A stretch of 64,000 nt of DNA from Rhizophagus clarus. Its lineage: Eukaryota; Glomeromycota; Glomeromycetes; Glomerales; Glomeraceae. Below, one piece after another: positions 46,456 to 57,446 of this stretch. The notes under the pieces were generated by a model. The model searched no databases, had not been told where the DNA came from, and was given only the letters and a program-made list of their open reading frames with translations. The DNA is taken from the NCBI GenBank assembly GCA_015698045.1, contig BLAL01000194.1, forward strand, positions 1 to 64,000, in the 5' to 3' direction. Numbering within the stretch: position 1 is the stretch's first letter; every line of letters starts with the position of its first letter. Position numbers and translations under genes: made by a program.

Positions 46456-47927
46456 TTTTATAAAAGTATATTTCAAAATGAAAGGGCTGTATTAAAAATT
46501 TATGATTAATTAGATTGCATACAAAAAAAAAAAAATTTTTAATGTCGTTTATAAACTACGTGATAGATAAGTTATAATAATTATAGTTTAATTGAATAGT
46601 TACGATTTATTGATTTTTATTGGTTTATTATTATTATAATATATCTCAATACATTCACGTCACTTGGTACTTTATTATTTAAATCTATAAGAGGTTACCT
46701 GAATTTTCCTTTAAAAGGTGTTTTAAATTTATCACATCAGTTACTTTAGCACTTTCAATTTCTTTGGTATTAGTACTTTTCAAACCAATGATTAATTCGC
46801 AGCATTCTTTTATAACTCTTCTATACCAACATTTTCAAATAATAAAAATGTCAATTTATAATTATAATTTACAGAAAAGATAATAATTGATAAGAGAATT
46901 CCTTATAAACTCAGAACTTCTTGTATTTTACAATAAAAATGAAAATTAAATATTATACTATTATTAAATAAAATGTCTTTTTATATATATTACTTTTGCC
47001 AATAATAGAAGAATTTAATTATGTTGAAAAATCCTTTTTTGTTATTTCCATCATGCTTAGAGTATTAGTTTCAGCATTTTTTTTTTAATTTTGCATATAA
47101 AAATACCAGAATTTAGTAACAAAAATATTAGTTTTGGCTTTTTAACCCATGTTTTTATCATTATAAAAAGTTAAAAAATAATAAATACAATTATATCTAT
47201 TAAATGCATTATATTTATCAAAATGCATTATATTATTAAAATGCATTATACCTGTTAAAATAATTATAGTTACATTAATTCAGATAGATTTAATATACTG
47301 TAACTGCTATATATTTAGCAATTCAAGAATCTAATTCAAAAGTATGATAAATCAATTAACTATTATTTAAAAATAAATTTGTAAGTAATTGGATTTAACT
47401 TTTCATTTATAACTATTTTATTATTCTATTATTTTTATGATATCCAATTGCTATAGCTTTTTGAGTAAAAAATTCTATTTGAGAAAAAAAAATGAATAAG
47501 AAAACTTAATATGAAACTTCTAAAAAATCCAGTTAATATATTTTTTTACCAAAATTAAAAGCAATCTAAGTATTAGGATAAAATATAATCTTGCTTATTT
47601 TTTTTTTTTTTACTAAAAAATCACTTTTTAATACTTTACTAAAATTTTTGATAATATTATTATAAAGATATTTATTTATTATTATAGTTACTATAAGTAT
47701 TTGATATTATATGGGCCATAAATAACTATTAAGTTTTGTAAATATTTTTTAAAGTTTTTATTAACTTTTATATAGATTTAGTTTAGTTAAAAATGTTTTA
47801 AAATATACAGTTAATTTTTGATATAATAAAATCTAAGTTTTAGAATTATGGCAAAAAATTTAAGTAATTTGATTGATTACTTTATTATAATAAGGGATTT
47901 TTTTAAATATGAAACTATTTCTATTTG
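46456..47927. other. AT-rich non-coding DNA
   Basis: Repeated TGCATTATA units at 47200-47255 and poly(T)/poly(A) runs. No gene recognised. Confidence 0.4.
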
Positions 47928-47937
47928 TATACTAATA

Positions 47938-48626
47938 TACTCCTATGCAAAAAATTTAAGACTGCCTTATTTTTAATTATATTAAATAAAATTTATTTTT
48001 GATTATATGAAATTTTTTTTTAAAAATTCTTTACATTGTAATTTCTTGAATAAATATAAAAATTATCATATTAGCACTTATAAATTATATAATCTGAGAT
48101 TTTTATTATAATGGCTAATTTTTAATTTTTTAACTGGAGTAGTCATAGTAAAATAAATACAAAATTTCAATTGCCTGGCTAATAATAAGGTTATACTTCA
48201 AATTTTGTAAAAATTAAATTAGTAATAATCAAGAAATCAATTATTGAAAATCAACACTATATATATAAAGTAATGATTTTTATATGTTAATTCCCAATTT
48301 TTACTGATTTTTAATAATTAATCTCTCAGTAACTACTGGTTTAATTTTTAGGAAATTTGAAACAATATCTTGATACTAGCCAAATTATTGAAATTTTATA
48401 TTTATATTATTATAACAATTTTAGTTAAAAAGTTAAAAATTAGTTATTAAAATAAAAACTTTATATTATATGATTTATAAATATTAATATGGTAATTTTT
48501 TATGTTTATTTTAAAAATTACAATATAAAAATATTTTTTTAAAAAAAATTTTCTTATAATTAAAAATAAATTTTACTTAATATAATTAAAAATAAAGTGA
48601 TCCTAAATTTTTTGCATAGAAGTGTA
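47938..48626. mobile_element. 689-bp mariner-like MITE inside the older MITE
   Basis: Left TACTCCTATGCAAAAAATTT, right (reverse complement) TACACTTCTATGCAAAAAAT; both continue with TTATTTTTAATTATATTAA, so TIRs are about 85 bases. TA flanks both ends. CACT.CTATGC-type ends and TA targets fit Tc1/mariner. Non-coding. Confidence 0.8.
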
Positions 48627-48929
48627 TATTTGTATACAAATTATGTAATTAGTATAAAATTCCTTTTATAAAAATATTATTATACAAAATTCTAATTACG
48701 GTTATTTTGAAAAATAAGAAAAAAATTTTTTTGAAATAGGTATTACTTAAAAAGAAAAGTCTGTATCATACAATAACTTTGCTGAAACTTGAAGTTTACA
48801 ATCGATATTGAATAAATATCATAACGATGTCATTACGATATCATTACGATATTTTAACAAAAAATCGAATCGACGTCGTTAAGTTAGTCTTAACTATGTT
48901 TATTCGATATTGATTGGTTCGATATCTCT

Positions 48930-49560
48930 GCGATCACTATACGACATTTATTTGATATCGTATCTATATCGTAGCAATAACGTATTAACATCGAATTAAT
49001 ATTGCCAAAGTATTATAACATTTATTCGATATCGTAACTATATCGTAAAGATAACGTATTAACATCAAATTAACATTGCCAAAGTATTATAACATTTATT
49101 CGATATCGTAACTATATTGTAAAGATAACGTATTAACATCGAATTAACATTGCCAAAGTATTATAACATTTATTCGATATCGTAACTATATCGTAAAGAT
49201 AACGTATTAACATCGAATTAACATTGCCAAAGTATTATAACATTTATTCGATATCGTAACTATATTGTAAAGATAACATATTAACATCGAATTAACATTG
49301 CCAAAGTATTATAACATTTATTCGATATCGTAACTATATCGTAAAGATAACATATTAACATCGAATTAACATTGCAAAGTATTATAACATTTATTCAATA
49401 TCGTAACTATATCGTAGCGATATCATATTAACATCAAATTAATATTACGAAAATGTTTTTACATTTACTCGACATCATAACTATATCATAGAAATATCAT
49501 ATTAATATTGAATTAACATCGCTAAAGTATTATAACATTTATTTGATATCATAACTACAT
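48930..49560. repeat. 74-bp satellite in the left subterminal region
   Basis: GCCAAAGTATTATAACATTT recurs at 49004, 49078, 49152, 49226, 49300 and (one base short) 49374, an exact 74-base period. Each unit contains ATTCGATATCGTAACTAT and AACGTATTAACATC. Copies diverge toward 49560. Likely transposase/accessory binding sites, by analogy with CACTA subterminal repeats. Confidence 0.93.
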
Positions 49561-49735
49561 CATAGTAATTTCATAAATTACATCATAAAAAATGATTTTA
49601 TATTTATTACATTATAATAATAATTTACATTAATAATAATAATTTACATTAATAATAATAATAAGAAAATAAAGAAGAAAATAAAGGTGTCCGTTCAATA
49701 TTAGGTACCGATTCCTAGCAGATCCTTACGCAGTA

Positions 49736-49825
49736 CTCTAGGGTTTTAGTTTTAGTAGCTTTGGTTTTGGTTTTGGTTTTAGTTTTGGTTTAGTTTTGGT
49801 TTTAGTTTTAGTTTTCTCCCTAGAG
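49736..49825. repeat. TTTTGG-rich tract between inverted CTCTAGGG/CCCTAGAG
   Basis: CTCTAGGG (49736-49743) and CCCTAGAG (49818-49825) bracket a run of GGTTTT/AGTTTT hexamers (seven GG pairs). The enclosed strand could form two-tier G-quadruplexes. No known function. Confidence 0.6.
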
Positions 49826-49942
49826 TTTCTGATCACGCTTTCACCATACAGGTTTACTAACGTCTACTAAGGCGCACACCTAACAGAACAACAACACCTG
49901 AGAAGTGAAGTAATATTCAATGTGGATAGAGTGGATGGGTCA

Positions 49943-50125
49943 GATATGATAAATAATGAAAACAAAATGGAAACGAAACAAAGGCGAAAAGAAAAAAGGA
50001 GACAAGATCAAAAAGAAATGATAAAGAATATTGATGGAAAAAGATGAAACGAAAAGAAAGGGAGACGAAGAAAGAGAAATAAAAGGAAAAAGAAACAAAA
50101 ACCGAAGGGAGAACGAAAGGGGGGT
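49943..50125 (-). repeat. Polypyrimidine repeat, inverted near-copy of 32437-32612
   Basis: Reverse complement shares long blocks with 32437-32612: TTTCGTTCTCCCTTC, TTCTTTTTCCTTTTATTTCT, CCATCAATATTCTTT and TTTTTGATCTTGTCTCC, at roughly 90% identity. It means the cargo of the 30983-32922 element, or a relative, was copied into the large transposon. The minus-strand frame here is low-complexity and not a gene. Confidence 0.85.
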
Positions 50126-51371
50126 CACATTTTCCTTTTTCTTTTTTTTCTTTTCATGTGATGAGTGAATACATCTTATTCCTTTTATTCTATACATAAG
50201 TAGGATCCAATCGCTAAGGGTAAATTTAAAAAAATAAAAAATATAAAAAAACAATTATGATTAATATAATATACTCTTTATAAAATATATTTAAATTTTA
50301 AATTTAATACATAACCTTGGGATAATGGTTAGAGCAGGTAATCTCTGGGATTTTGAGAAAAAATAAAAATGATAATATTTTTAACGTTAGCTCTTTAAAT
50401 TTTGAAAGTGTTAATTCTTAAAACATAATATTATAAAAAAAAAATGCTGGCTGCTACGACTGACGCCACCCCGGACAAAGTAATTGGCGGCAGAAAATGT
50501 CATAAAATATCCAGCCCTATTTCACAACATTTTTCTCCAGGCTAAGCAAATATTACAAAAGAAAGCTTCAAATATATTCAGCAATTTGAACATAGCATTT
50601 GAGAATACATTCTAACTCCCTTAAGTAATACCACAGTCTAACAAAGAAAGACTCAAACTACATCCTATTGTAAAGAAAGTACATAACCAATCCCTCCTAC
50701 AGAACCAGTAGACTTTACGAATATGGTAGAGTCCAAAAAAATATGAAAAATATGCGTATATCCCATTTTCATACCTGCTTAATGGCTTCACTATTTATTT
50801 AAAAGTAGTTTTTTTGTCTTATACGTTTTTCGGCGAATGGTCTTCGTGTTGGCGACTATATCGAATATATAAACTAAAATGCCAAAGTACTGTTAATATT
50901 GTAAAAGATAAGTAAAGTATACTTGGATAAAAGCGAGAAGAAAAAAATACCGTAAAGTGTTAAAATAGTAATATTTGGCTTCACTATTTATTTTTTTGTC
51001 TTATACATTTTTTGGCGAACGGTCTTCGTGTTGGTGGCTATATCAAATATATAAACTAATATGCCAAAGTATTGTTAATATTGTAAAAGATAAGTAAAGT
51101 ATACTTGGATAAAAGAGAGAAGAAGAAAATACTGTAAAGTGTTAAAATATAAGACAAATATAATATTTTTAAGAAGAGAGAAGTGAATTTTTGAAAAATA
51201 AACAAAAAAAAAAAATCGCGCATTAATAAACCGAATTTTAGCTATTTTTAGATATCACATGCATATAATCAAAGCGATTTTTATTACATCATGCATGAGG
51301 ATCAATATAATTTTATTGGTTAATTTTTAACCAAAATTTTAGTCATTTCTTCATTACACAAAATATTTGCT
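50126..51371. other. Non-coding part of the large transposon with a 193-bp tandem duplication
   Basis: 50784-50976 and 50977-about 51148 are direct copies (GGCTTCACTATTTATTT, TTGGCGAACGGTCTTCGTG, GTAAAGTATACTTGGATAAA). 50450-50540 is GC-richer (GCTGGCTGCTACGACTGACG) without a recognisable gene. Confidence 0.7.
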
Positions 51372-51458
51372 ATGTCCACTGATGAAAACGAGACCGCGGA
51401 AGACATTTATGAATTTTTAAAAAAGAATGAAATTTCAGTTGTTATTTTAATGATTTAA
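51372..51458 (+). CDS. 28-residue ORF or orphan first exon
   Basis: MSTDENETAEDIYEFLKKNE then ISVVILMI and TAA. The acidic start followed by D.YEFLKK resembles the beginning of SAM-domain-like proteins I recall from this group, but it stops at once. Possibly a truncated N-terminus. Confidence 0.35.
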   Translation: MSTDENETAEDIYEFLKKNEISVVILMI

Positions 51459-51969
51459 AGATTATTTACGTTAACGCTAAAATAAGAAATTATAAAATCA
51501 ACAATTTCTCTAATAATAATTAAATTACTATGCTATCTTAGTAATAAACTTGATTATTAGTTATTTATTAAAAATTTTTTAATCCAAGAGCGAAAATGAA
51601 TATATATAAATCAACCTTGTCATTTCCTTCGGCGAGACCTATTAAGTGTTTAAAAGTCTGATTGGGTTTTTGCGTGCGAGTTATCAAATGATTAGGTAAT
51701 ACAAACTTATTTAGGATGTGATACATGATTTCCTTTATTTGCGGGATCAGTTGATTATATTGAAACACTTTTCACACTTATTAGCATTTATATTATCAAT
51801 TAAAAGTATCAACTTATATTTGAAGATAAGAAATTTATTATAAGTTTATTTATAATTTTGATTTTTTCATAGATAGATTGCTATTTGATAATTAATTAAT
51901 TGGTTAAGATTCGTCAGGTACTTTAATAAAGAATTATATATAATTTGATAATAGACTTTAATAACAAAT
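51459..51969. other. Intergenic DNA inside the transposon
   Basis: A minus-strand open frame at 51568-51768 (YHILNKFVLPNHLITRTQKP, FKHLIGLAEGNDK) has plausible composition but only a GTG start. It could be an unassigned exon of an accessory gene. Confidence 0.3.
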
Positions 51970-52502
51970 TTAATTCCTTTTCTTTCTCGATCCAATACGT
52001 CTTGTTAGCTCTTGATCCATTTCCAAAGCCCTGATTCTGGCATCCTTTTGATTTATATTTGATATTGCTTCGTTCCTTTCAAAAAAAAGCTGATCTTTTT
52101 CCTCTTCCAAGGCTTTTACCTTCTCTTCTAGTTGATTGATTCTTTTCTCAAGAGCCTCAACATAACCTGCAGAGGGAAGGGATTAAAGAGGAATAGCAGA
52201 AGGTGGGGTCAGTTATGATCAACTCACCCAGTAGGAGAGCCACGTTAAAGCAAAGGCTAGGCACCCGACAGTCCAACAATTCAGGTACTTCACAGGACCA
52301 TTAAGAATATCAACCTGAGAGGCGAGTTCACAGTAGCCATTTTAGAAGCTTAAACCCAGGCCAGACTATGTACGGAAAGCCGTGGTATTCACCCACCTGT
52401 TTCATAAATTCCCTTTCGCTTCTTCTTCAATATTTTTGTTCTGAAACGATGTACCGATTTTGCCTTTGCAGCCTGTGATTTGTGAGGCTTGCGACGACTC
52501 AT
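51970..52502 (-). CDS. Small basic leucine-zipper protein, 100 residues
   Basis: Exon 1 52502-52397 and exon 2 52166-51970 (phase 1, GTGGGT...CTGCAG intron of 230 bases) give MSRRKPHKSQAAKAKSVHRF, then a basic run KILKKKRKGIYETGY. This is followed at once by four heptads with Leu at the same position: ALEKRIN, QLEEKVK, ALEEEKD, QLFFERN. A basic tail RRIGSRKKRN ends at TAA. The arrangement is that of a bZIP DNA-binding/dimerisation module, though the canonical Asn-x7-Arg of the basic region is not obvious. It lies inside the transposon, transcribed toward its left end. Plausibly a subterminal-repeat binding accessory protein. No lesion seen. Confidence 0.72.
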
Positions 52503-53155
52503 ATTTCTGTATAAGATATAATAAAGAAGATAAATAATTGTAGTCGATACTTCAGAAAATAAATCATGACTCATAATCTCTGCATGCAGAGAAATGCAAA
52601 CCTATAAGAGAGGAGAGGAAAAGTGGAAACAGTTTTAAGAAAAGGAGGAATATTTATATGAAACAGGCCTGATACGTCAACATGAAGAAAGGAACCTTTT
52701 ATGAATCCATTTCACGAAGATATAAAATATATTTGACTAAAGGATTATACCAGGAAAAGCTTTTTCTTTCATCATAGGAATGGAAAAAATACTAAATTGG
52801 AAATTTTAAATGTGCTAGAGAAAATCGATGATAGAAAAATGACGTAATTTAATGTGTAGAATTCAATAATGTTTAAGGGGCAAGTTCACTGAGTTAGTCA
52901 CACAAGTACAATTAAATTCTCATCACTTTAAAATTTTATTAATAACGAATTAACAAAGAAAACTTTATTTGTTAAATGTTGGCTTTATTGTATCAATTAT
53001 TAAGGTTTTGCATTGTTTTTGTATCAAATTATTAAAGTTTAGCATTATTTGATTATCGTATCAAACTATTAACAGTTAAGGTTTAGCATCAAATAAAAGA
53101 AAAAATTTTTAGAAAAATTTCATAGGTGAAAAAAGGAAAAAAATTTTGTACTTAC

Positions 53156-53912
53156 CATTATCGATAGTATCATTATTATCCACGGTATTCTGGCTATTGT
53201 TGTTGCTTCGGGCTATAAATTGATTAAGAAAATCAATAAAAAAATCTATAACTTGATTAAATTTTTTTTATGATTTACATACATCTTCTATTCCTTCAAT
53301 TTCTTCGATTTCGAGTCTGGCTAACTCCAATTGAAGCTTGTACAAATTGATCATCTAGAAACATATTAAATAATATTGGAATACATAATTCTAAATAAAT
53401 ATAAAGCAATTAGAATTCTTACCCGGTCTTTCCCAGAAGCGGGTGTTCATTATGTCAAAGAACACCGCTCCTGGGCGACTCCTCACGCCTCTAGGGTCAT
53501 TGGCAATGACCAATAATTGATCCTAAAATATTTTAAAGTCATTAATATTACACAAATTTTTATTTATTAATATTTAACTCACATGATAGTTAGTAACGAG
53601 CCCATTGAACTTCGTCTGGCATTGTTGTCCTGTATAGTTACATCCACAAGTATTATTAATACTTTCTGCTACTGATCTCCAGAATTTTTTTCTGCTGCGC
53701 CCTGGAATTTGGTAATAATATTCGTAATTTCGTAACTTCCGCTGCTCAATGAGAGCAGCGGTTTGTTCATCTGTCCATTCTACCCGGTTGGTGGAGGTGC
53801 TGCGAGGAGAAGTAGGATTAGATAAAGATTCGGCGTTATCAGTACGATGTCGAGATGAGGTTGAAGGATCGCGAGAGGTTGATGATGATGTATTTGTGTT
53901 ATTTGAAGACAT
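53156..53912 (-). CDS. Trihelix / Myb-SANT-like DNA-binding protein
   Basis: Exons 53912-53583, 53522-53423, 53354-53283 and 53212-53156, GT-AG introns. A Ser/Thr-rich N-terminus (about 45 residues) is followed by a trihelix domain: VEWTDEQTAALIEQRKL, RKKFWRSVAESINNTCGCNY, TGQQCQTKFNGLV, with the expected aromatic anchors. Exon 2 gives DQLLVIANDPRGVRS and FFDIMNTRFWERP. Kept in phase, exon 3 meets TGA at 53296-53298 after QTRNRRN, then continues RNRRSRSNNNSQNTVDNN in exon 4 with the frame intact. So either the protein ends there at about 163 residues or this is a CGA-to-TGA lesion. The 3' end was not resolved. Fits a transposon-encoded terminal-repeat binding protein. Confidence 0.75.
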
Positions 53913-54027
53913 TATTAGAATTTTTGAAATTTGGCGATGTTATATTTGGCAAAAATTTGTTATATATGAGTGAATATAAGACAAGAAATATATAATTAAA
54001 AAATTAAAAAATGTGAGAAAATTCCAT

Positions 54028-54186
54028 TTTTTAATTATTTTTTCTAATAATTCTAATTACGCCATTTCAATCATTTTTTCTAACAATTCTAATTACGCCA
54101 TTTCAATTATTTTTTCTAACAATTAATTACGCCATTCAATTATTTTTTCTAACAATTCTAATTACGCCATTTCAATTATTTTTTCC
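54028..54186. repeat. About 43-bp tandem repeat upstream of the trihelix gene
   Basis: Four copies of AATTATTTTTTCTAACAATT followed by CTAATTACGCCATTTC, starting about 115 bases upstream of the trihelix ATG. It could be part of its promoter region. Confidence 0.85.
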
Positions 54187-54657
54187 TTTTTAAATTAAAA
54201 TGATTTCATTAATTCATGATATTACATCATAAATTCATAGAATTTTGAAAATTAATTCCGTCTCTTGTCCATTAAAAGTGATTAAAATGTCGATTTTCCA
54301 TTGTTTCCCATTGTACAAAAAAAAAATTAGCCATTAAAAGTGATTAAAAATTTTACGTAAAAAATTAACTTTATTTACTCATAATATTTTACCACATCTT
54401 TTACAATATTTTCTAATGCGAAAAAAAAATTTGATTTATTTTACTTTTCGTGATTGATTTAATGTGTTAATTTTTGAACGTTTAAAAGGAATTAATAAAT
54501 ATTGAGCGTGTTGAACAAGAATTATGCTTATGTAATACGTGAGACATTCTAAACTTAAACCTTCTAGAATTATACTTATTAAGATGAAATACATGATTAT
54601 CACTTAGTTTGAAAATGGAAATCAAATATGGGACATACTCAATTCGTAACACCGAAA

Positions 54658-56167
54658 TTACAAGTCCAGCAAAAAACTTACAATGTATGACTATTAACAT
54701 GCGTATTTTATTTATATGACCATATTTATTGATTTAATTGAAAAAATTAGTGAATATTAAAATATTTTTAAATTTTATAGCGCAAAAATCATTTATTGAT
54801 GATTAATTAAAGAGTACTACTAAATCTATAATTTAATTTTATTAATATTTATGAATAAAAACGTAATGTGTTAAATAAAAATGACTTACATGTTCCAAAG
54901 AATTTACTATCCTATTGCCACTTCGAGAGGGAACAATTATATTCTTCGTCATACTATCCAAGTTCTTAACGGCAGATAGATCTTTGCCATTCCAAGAAAC
55001 CTTGAAGGTTTCTCTTATAAAATCTATTAACGTATCGAAGCTACCAATCTTTTTCATTTCAGAGAGATTTACAGCAGCGAGCTGTCGATTCAAGAGTTTT
55101 TGAACAAAATGTTCATCAACATAGTCTTTTACTTCTTTATTTGACAGGCTACCAGTGATCGCTCTACAGTTAATATTTTTTATTAACATAACAATAAACT
55201 CATTAGATATAAGATATATTATCAAACAATAAAATAAAATATACCTATTTTTTCTAATATTTTTATATTCATTTATCTCATGTTCAATATTTTGATTAAG
55301 TTTATTACGGTAGTCAGCAAAGGCTCGACGAGTTTTCTCTAAGAAATTTTTTCCTTCTGTACTGTAAATTTGAACCTTGAAAATTTTTTTAATTAATTCA
55401 TCAAATGTCTCCCCACGCGGGTTGCGGGTACGAAGAAAGAGACATTTGATGGACTCGTCCCAAAGACGAGCATTATCCTAAAATATTAAAAGATATGTTA
55501 TTTACTTTAAAGAATTGGGTACAAAATAAATATATTTAGCACTAACATCAGCACTAGACGTTGAAGACGTCGAGCCAGAACCGGAATCCATTTCTAACAT
55601 TTTATTTGCTAGATGAAGAATATGTGGATGGGCGACGAGAAAATTGCATATTTCTAAATTACTTTTAAACCCAACAGGAATGGGTTCATCCAAATTTACG
55701 ATTTTATCATCCGTCATATTCATTTTATCTCTATCAGGATCATCACTATCGTTATCTGAACTACCACTTTTCTCTTCTTCGCGATCTTCTCTTTCTTTTT
55801 CATCTTCCCTTCCATCATCTTTTTCTCTTCCATCATCATCTTCTCTTTCATCATTATTTCTTCGGTTAGAAGCTAAACCTATTATTTAGTAGTATATCAT
55901 TTAATTAAAGATTAAATATATTATTAAATATTAAGGCCACATACATATATGATATGTATATAATATTTACCTGAAATGAATTGATCAACATCGTTAATAT
56001 TGGTCTCCCTCCTTTTCTTCGCTTTTTGACTTAGACTTTGATTTTTCGAAATCGTTACTATTATACATATTTTCAGTATCATTTTATTCTCAAAGTAAAA
56101 TTTATTATAATTATATTTTATAAAGTTACATACCTGCTGTCTCTTGATTTGCTTTATGTTTGGACAT
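54658..56167 (-). CDS. Six-exon gene of unknown function inside the transposon
   Basis: Exons 56167-56134, 56057-55971, 55878-55547, 55477-55245, 55163-54890 and 54690-54658. Phases agree at every junction and total 330 residues. N-terminus MSKHKANQETA and a basic stretch SQKAKKRRETN (possible nuclear signal); then an acidic D/E/R-rich linker (exon 3), PIPVGFKSNLEICNFLVAHP, and a Ser/Gly run. The second half is helical: ARLWDESIKCLFLRTRNPRG, GKNFLEKTRRAFADYRNKL, SLSNKEVKDYVDEHFVQKLL and SFDTLIDFIRETFKVSWNGK. No catalytic motif recognised. The last exon (ends SFLLDL) is the least certain. The 5' end faces the transposase gene, so 56.2-57.4 kb may be a shared bidirectional promoter. Confidence 0.75.
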
Positions 56168-57446
56168 AGCAAAAAATAAAGATACAAGATACAAAAATTC
56201 TGAGATACAAAAATTCGAACAAAGTAAAATATAAATAAGAGACCTCATCCCAATTCCCAAACCCCCGAGCTGACCTTGCATTTCCAAATTTATACGGTAT
56301 ATGTTGAGATTATACCATATTGAGATGTTTATTTCGTGACAATCTTACAAGGGGAGACGATTTGTTTAGAATTGAAAATAGAATCGATTTGAATTATACA
56401 AAAATTTAAATTTTAATTATTTAACATATTGACATATTTACATAACGAAAGGAAATTTTTATTTAACGAAAGGAAAATTTAGATTTAACGAAAGGAAAAT
56501 TTAGATTTACTTATTTAACGAAAGGAAATTTTTATTTGTAAGTTGCTAAAGTATTTGTTTATGAACAAATAGGACTATCGTTACATCATTCAATAAGAAT
56601 CTGCAGATGTTTATCTAAGATAAATTTGCACTTCCTTTTTTGATTAAGCGCAGTAAACATAACCTTTTACAGCCATAATTGCTGATATAATACATACTAT
56701 TGTACAAAATACAAATAAATATTAGTGAGATTATTTAATTAACAGACCTTGCTTTAGTTAGGTTCAGAGATGATGCTTGAATCTCGATTGATTGATAATA
56801 ACAAATAATGAATAAATGCACTTTGAATATAAATGAGAGTCATGTTTCAAATAATAATGCGAAGTATGTAATTAAATGATTATATTGTATTGTTTAGTTT
56901 ATTATTATTATATTATAAATCTTGACATTTTTATATTGATGATAAAATAATAACGTAAAGCGTGAATATAAAAAAAAAACTTTTTACATAATATGTGGTA
57001 AACGTCTCTAGCTTATGTAAATATGGCTCTAAGGCAATCCTCGTGTCAATGTCTTGACAGTAACGTCGCACAGGTCAAGAACGTAATATTTGCGGCTCTA
57101 AGTGATACAAGAGTGTGATTGAATCTAAAATTAGATTCCATCAAATAAGACTCCATTTTCTGGCACATGTTTATTGATCATCTAATCAACAATTAATCTA
57201 TATTCAGATAGTTCAACAGTGTCTCATACCGATTTTGTGAAAGAATTCTTCTATATATTAGTAAAACTTCAGTATTTTATTTTTTTTTTTTTTTGTATGT
57301 TTAGTGAAATTACAGCCTAGATTAGATTATCTTTTTTTTCTCTAATCAGATTAGATTACTATAATTATATCAAAGTACAATTAAAATTCTAACCATAAAT
57401 TTTGTTAATCAACAATTCTACAAAACTATTTACGTCTTATTTAGTT
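56168..57446. promoter_or_regulatory. Intergenic region between divergent transposon genes
   Basis: 1.28 kb between two divergent genes. It holds about five tandem copies of ATTTAACGAAAGGAAA-type units (56440-56540) and a GC-richer patch (57000-57120) with ACGTCGCACAGGTCAAG. No ORF was recognised. A bidirectional promoter role is inferred from layout only. Confidence 0.4.

Noticed and set aside
50325..50360. tRNA- or SINE-like segment (ATAATGGTTAGAGCA)
   Set aside because: It resembles the D-arm of a tRNA with an A-box, but I could not find a B-box, acceptor stem or poly(A) end.
57402..57446. Upstream TTG start for the transposase gene
   Set aside because: The first ATG in the frame is at 57447 and gives a basic N-terminus (MRKRY); the extension has no support.
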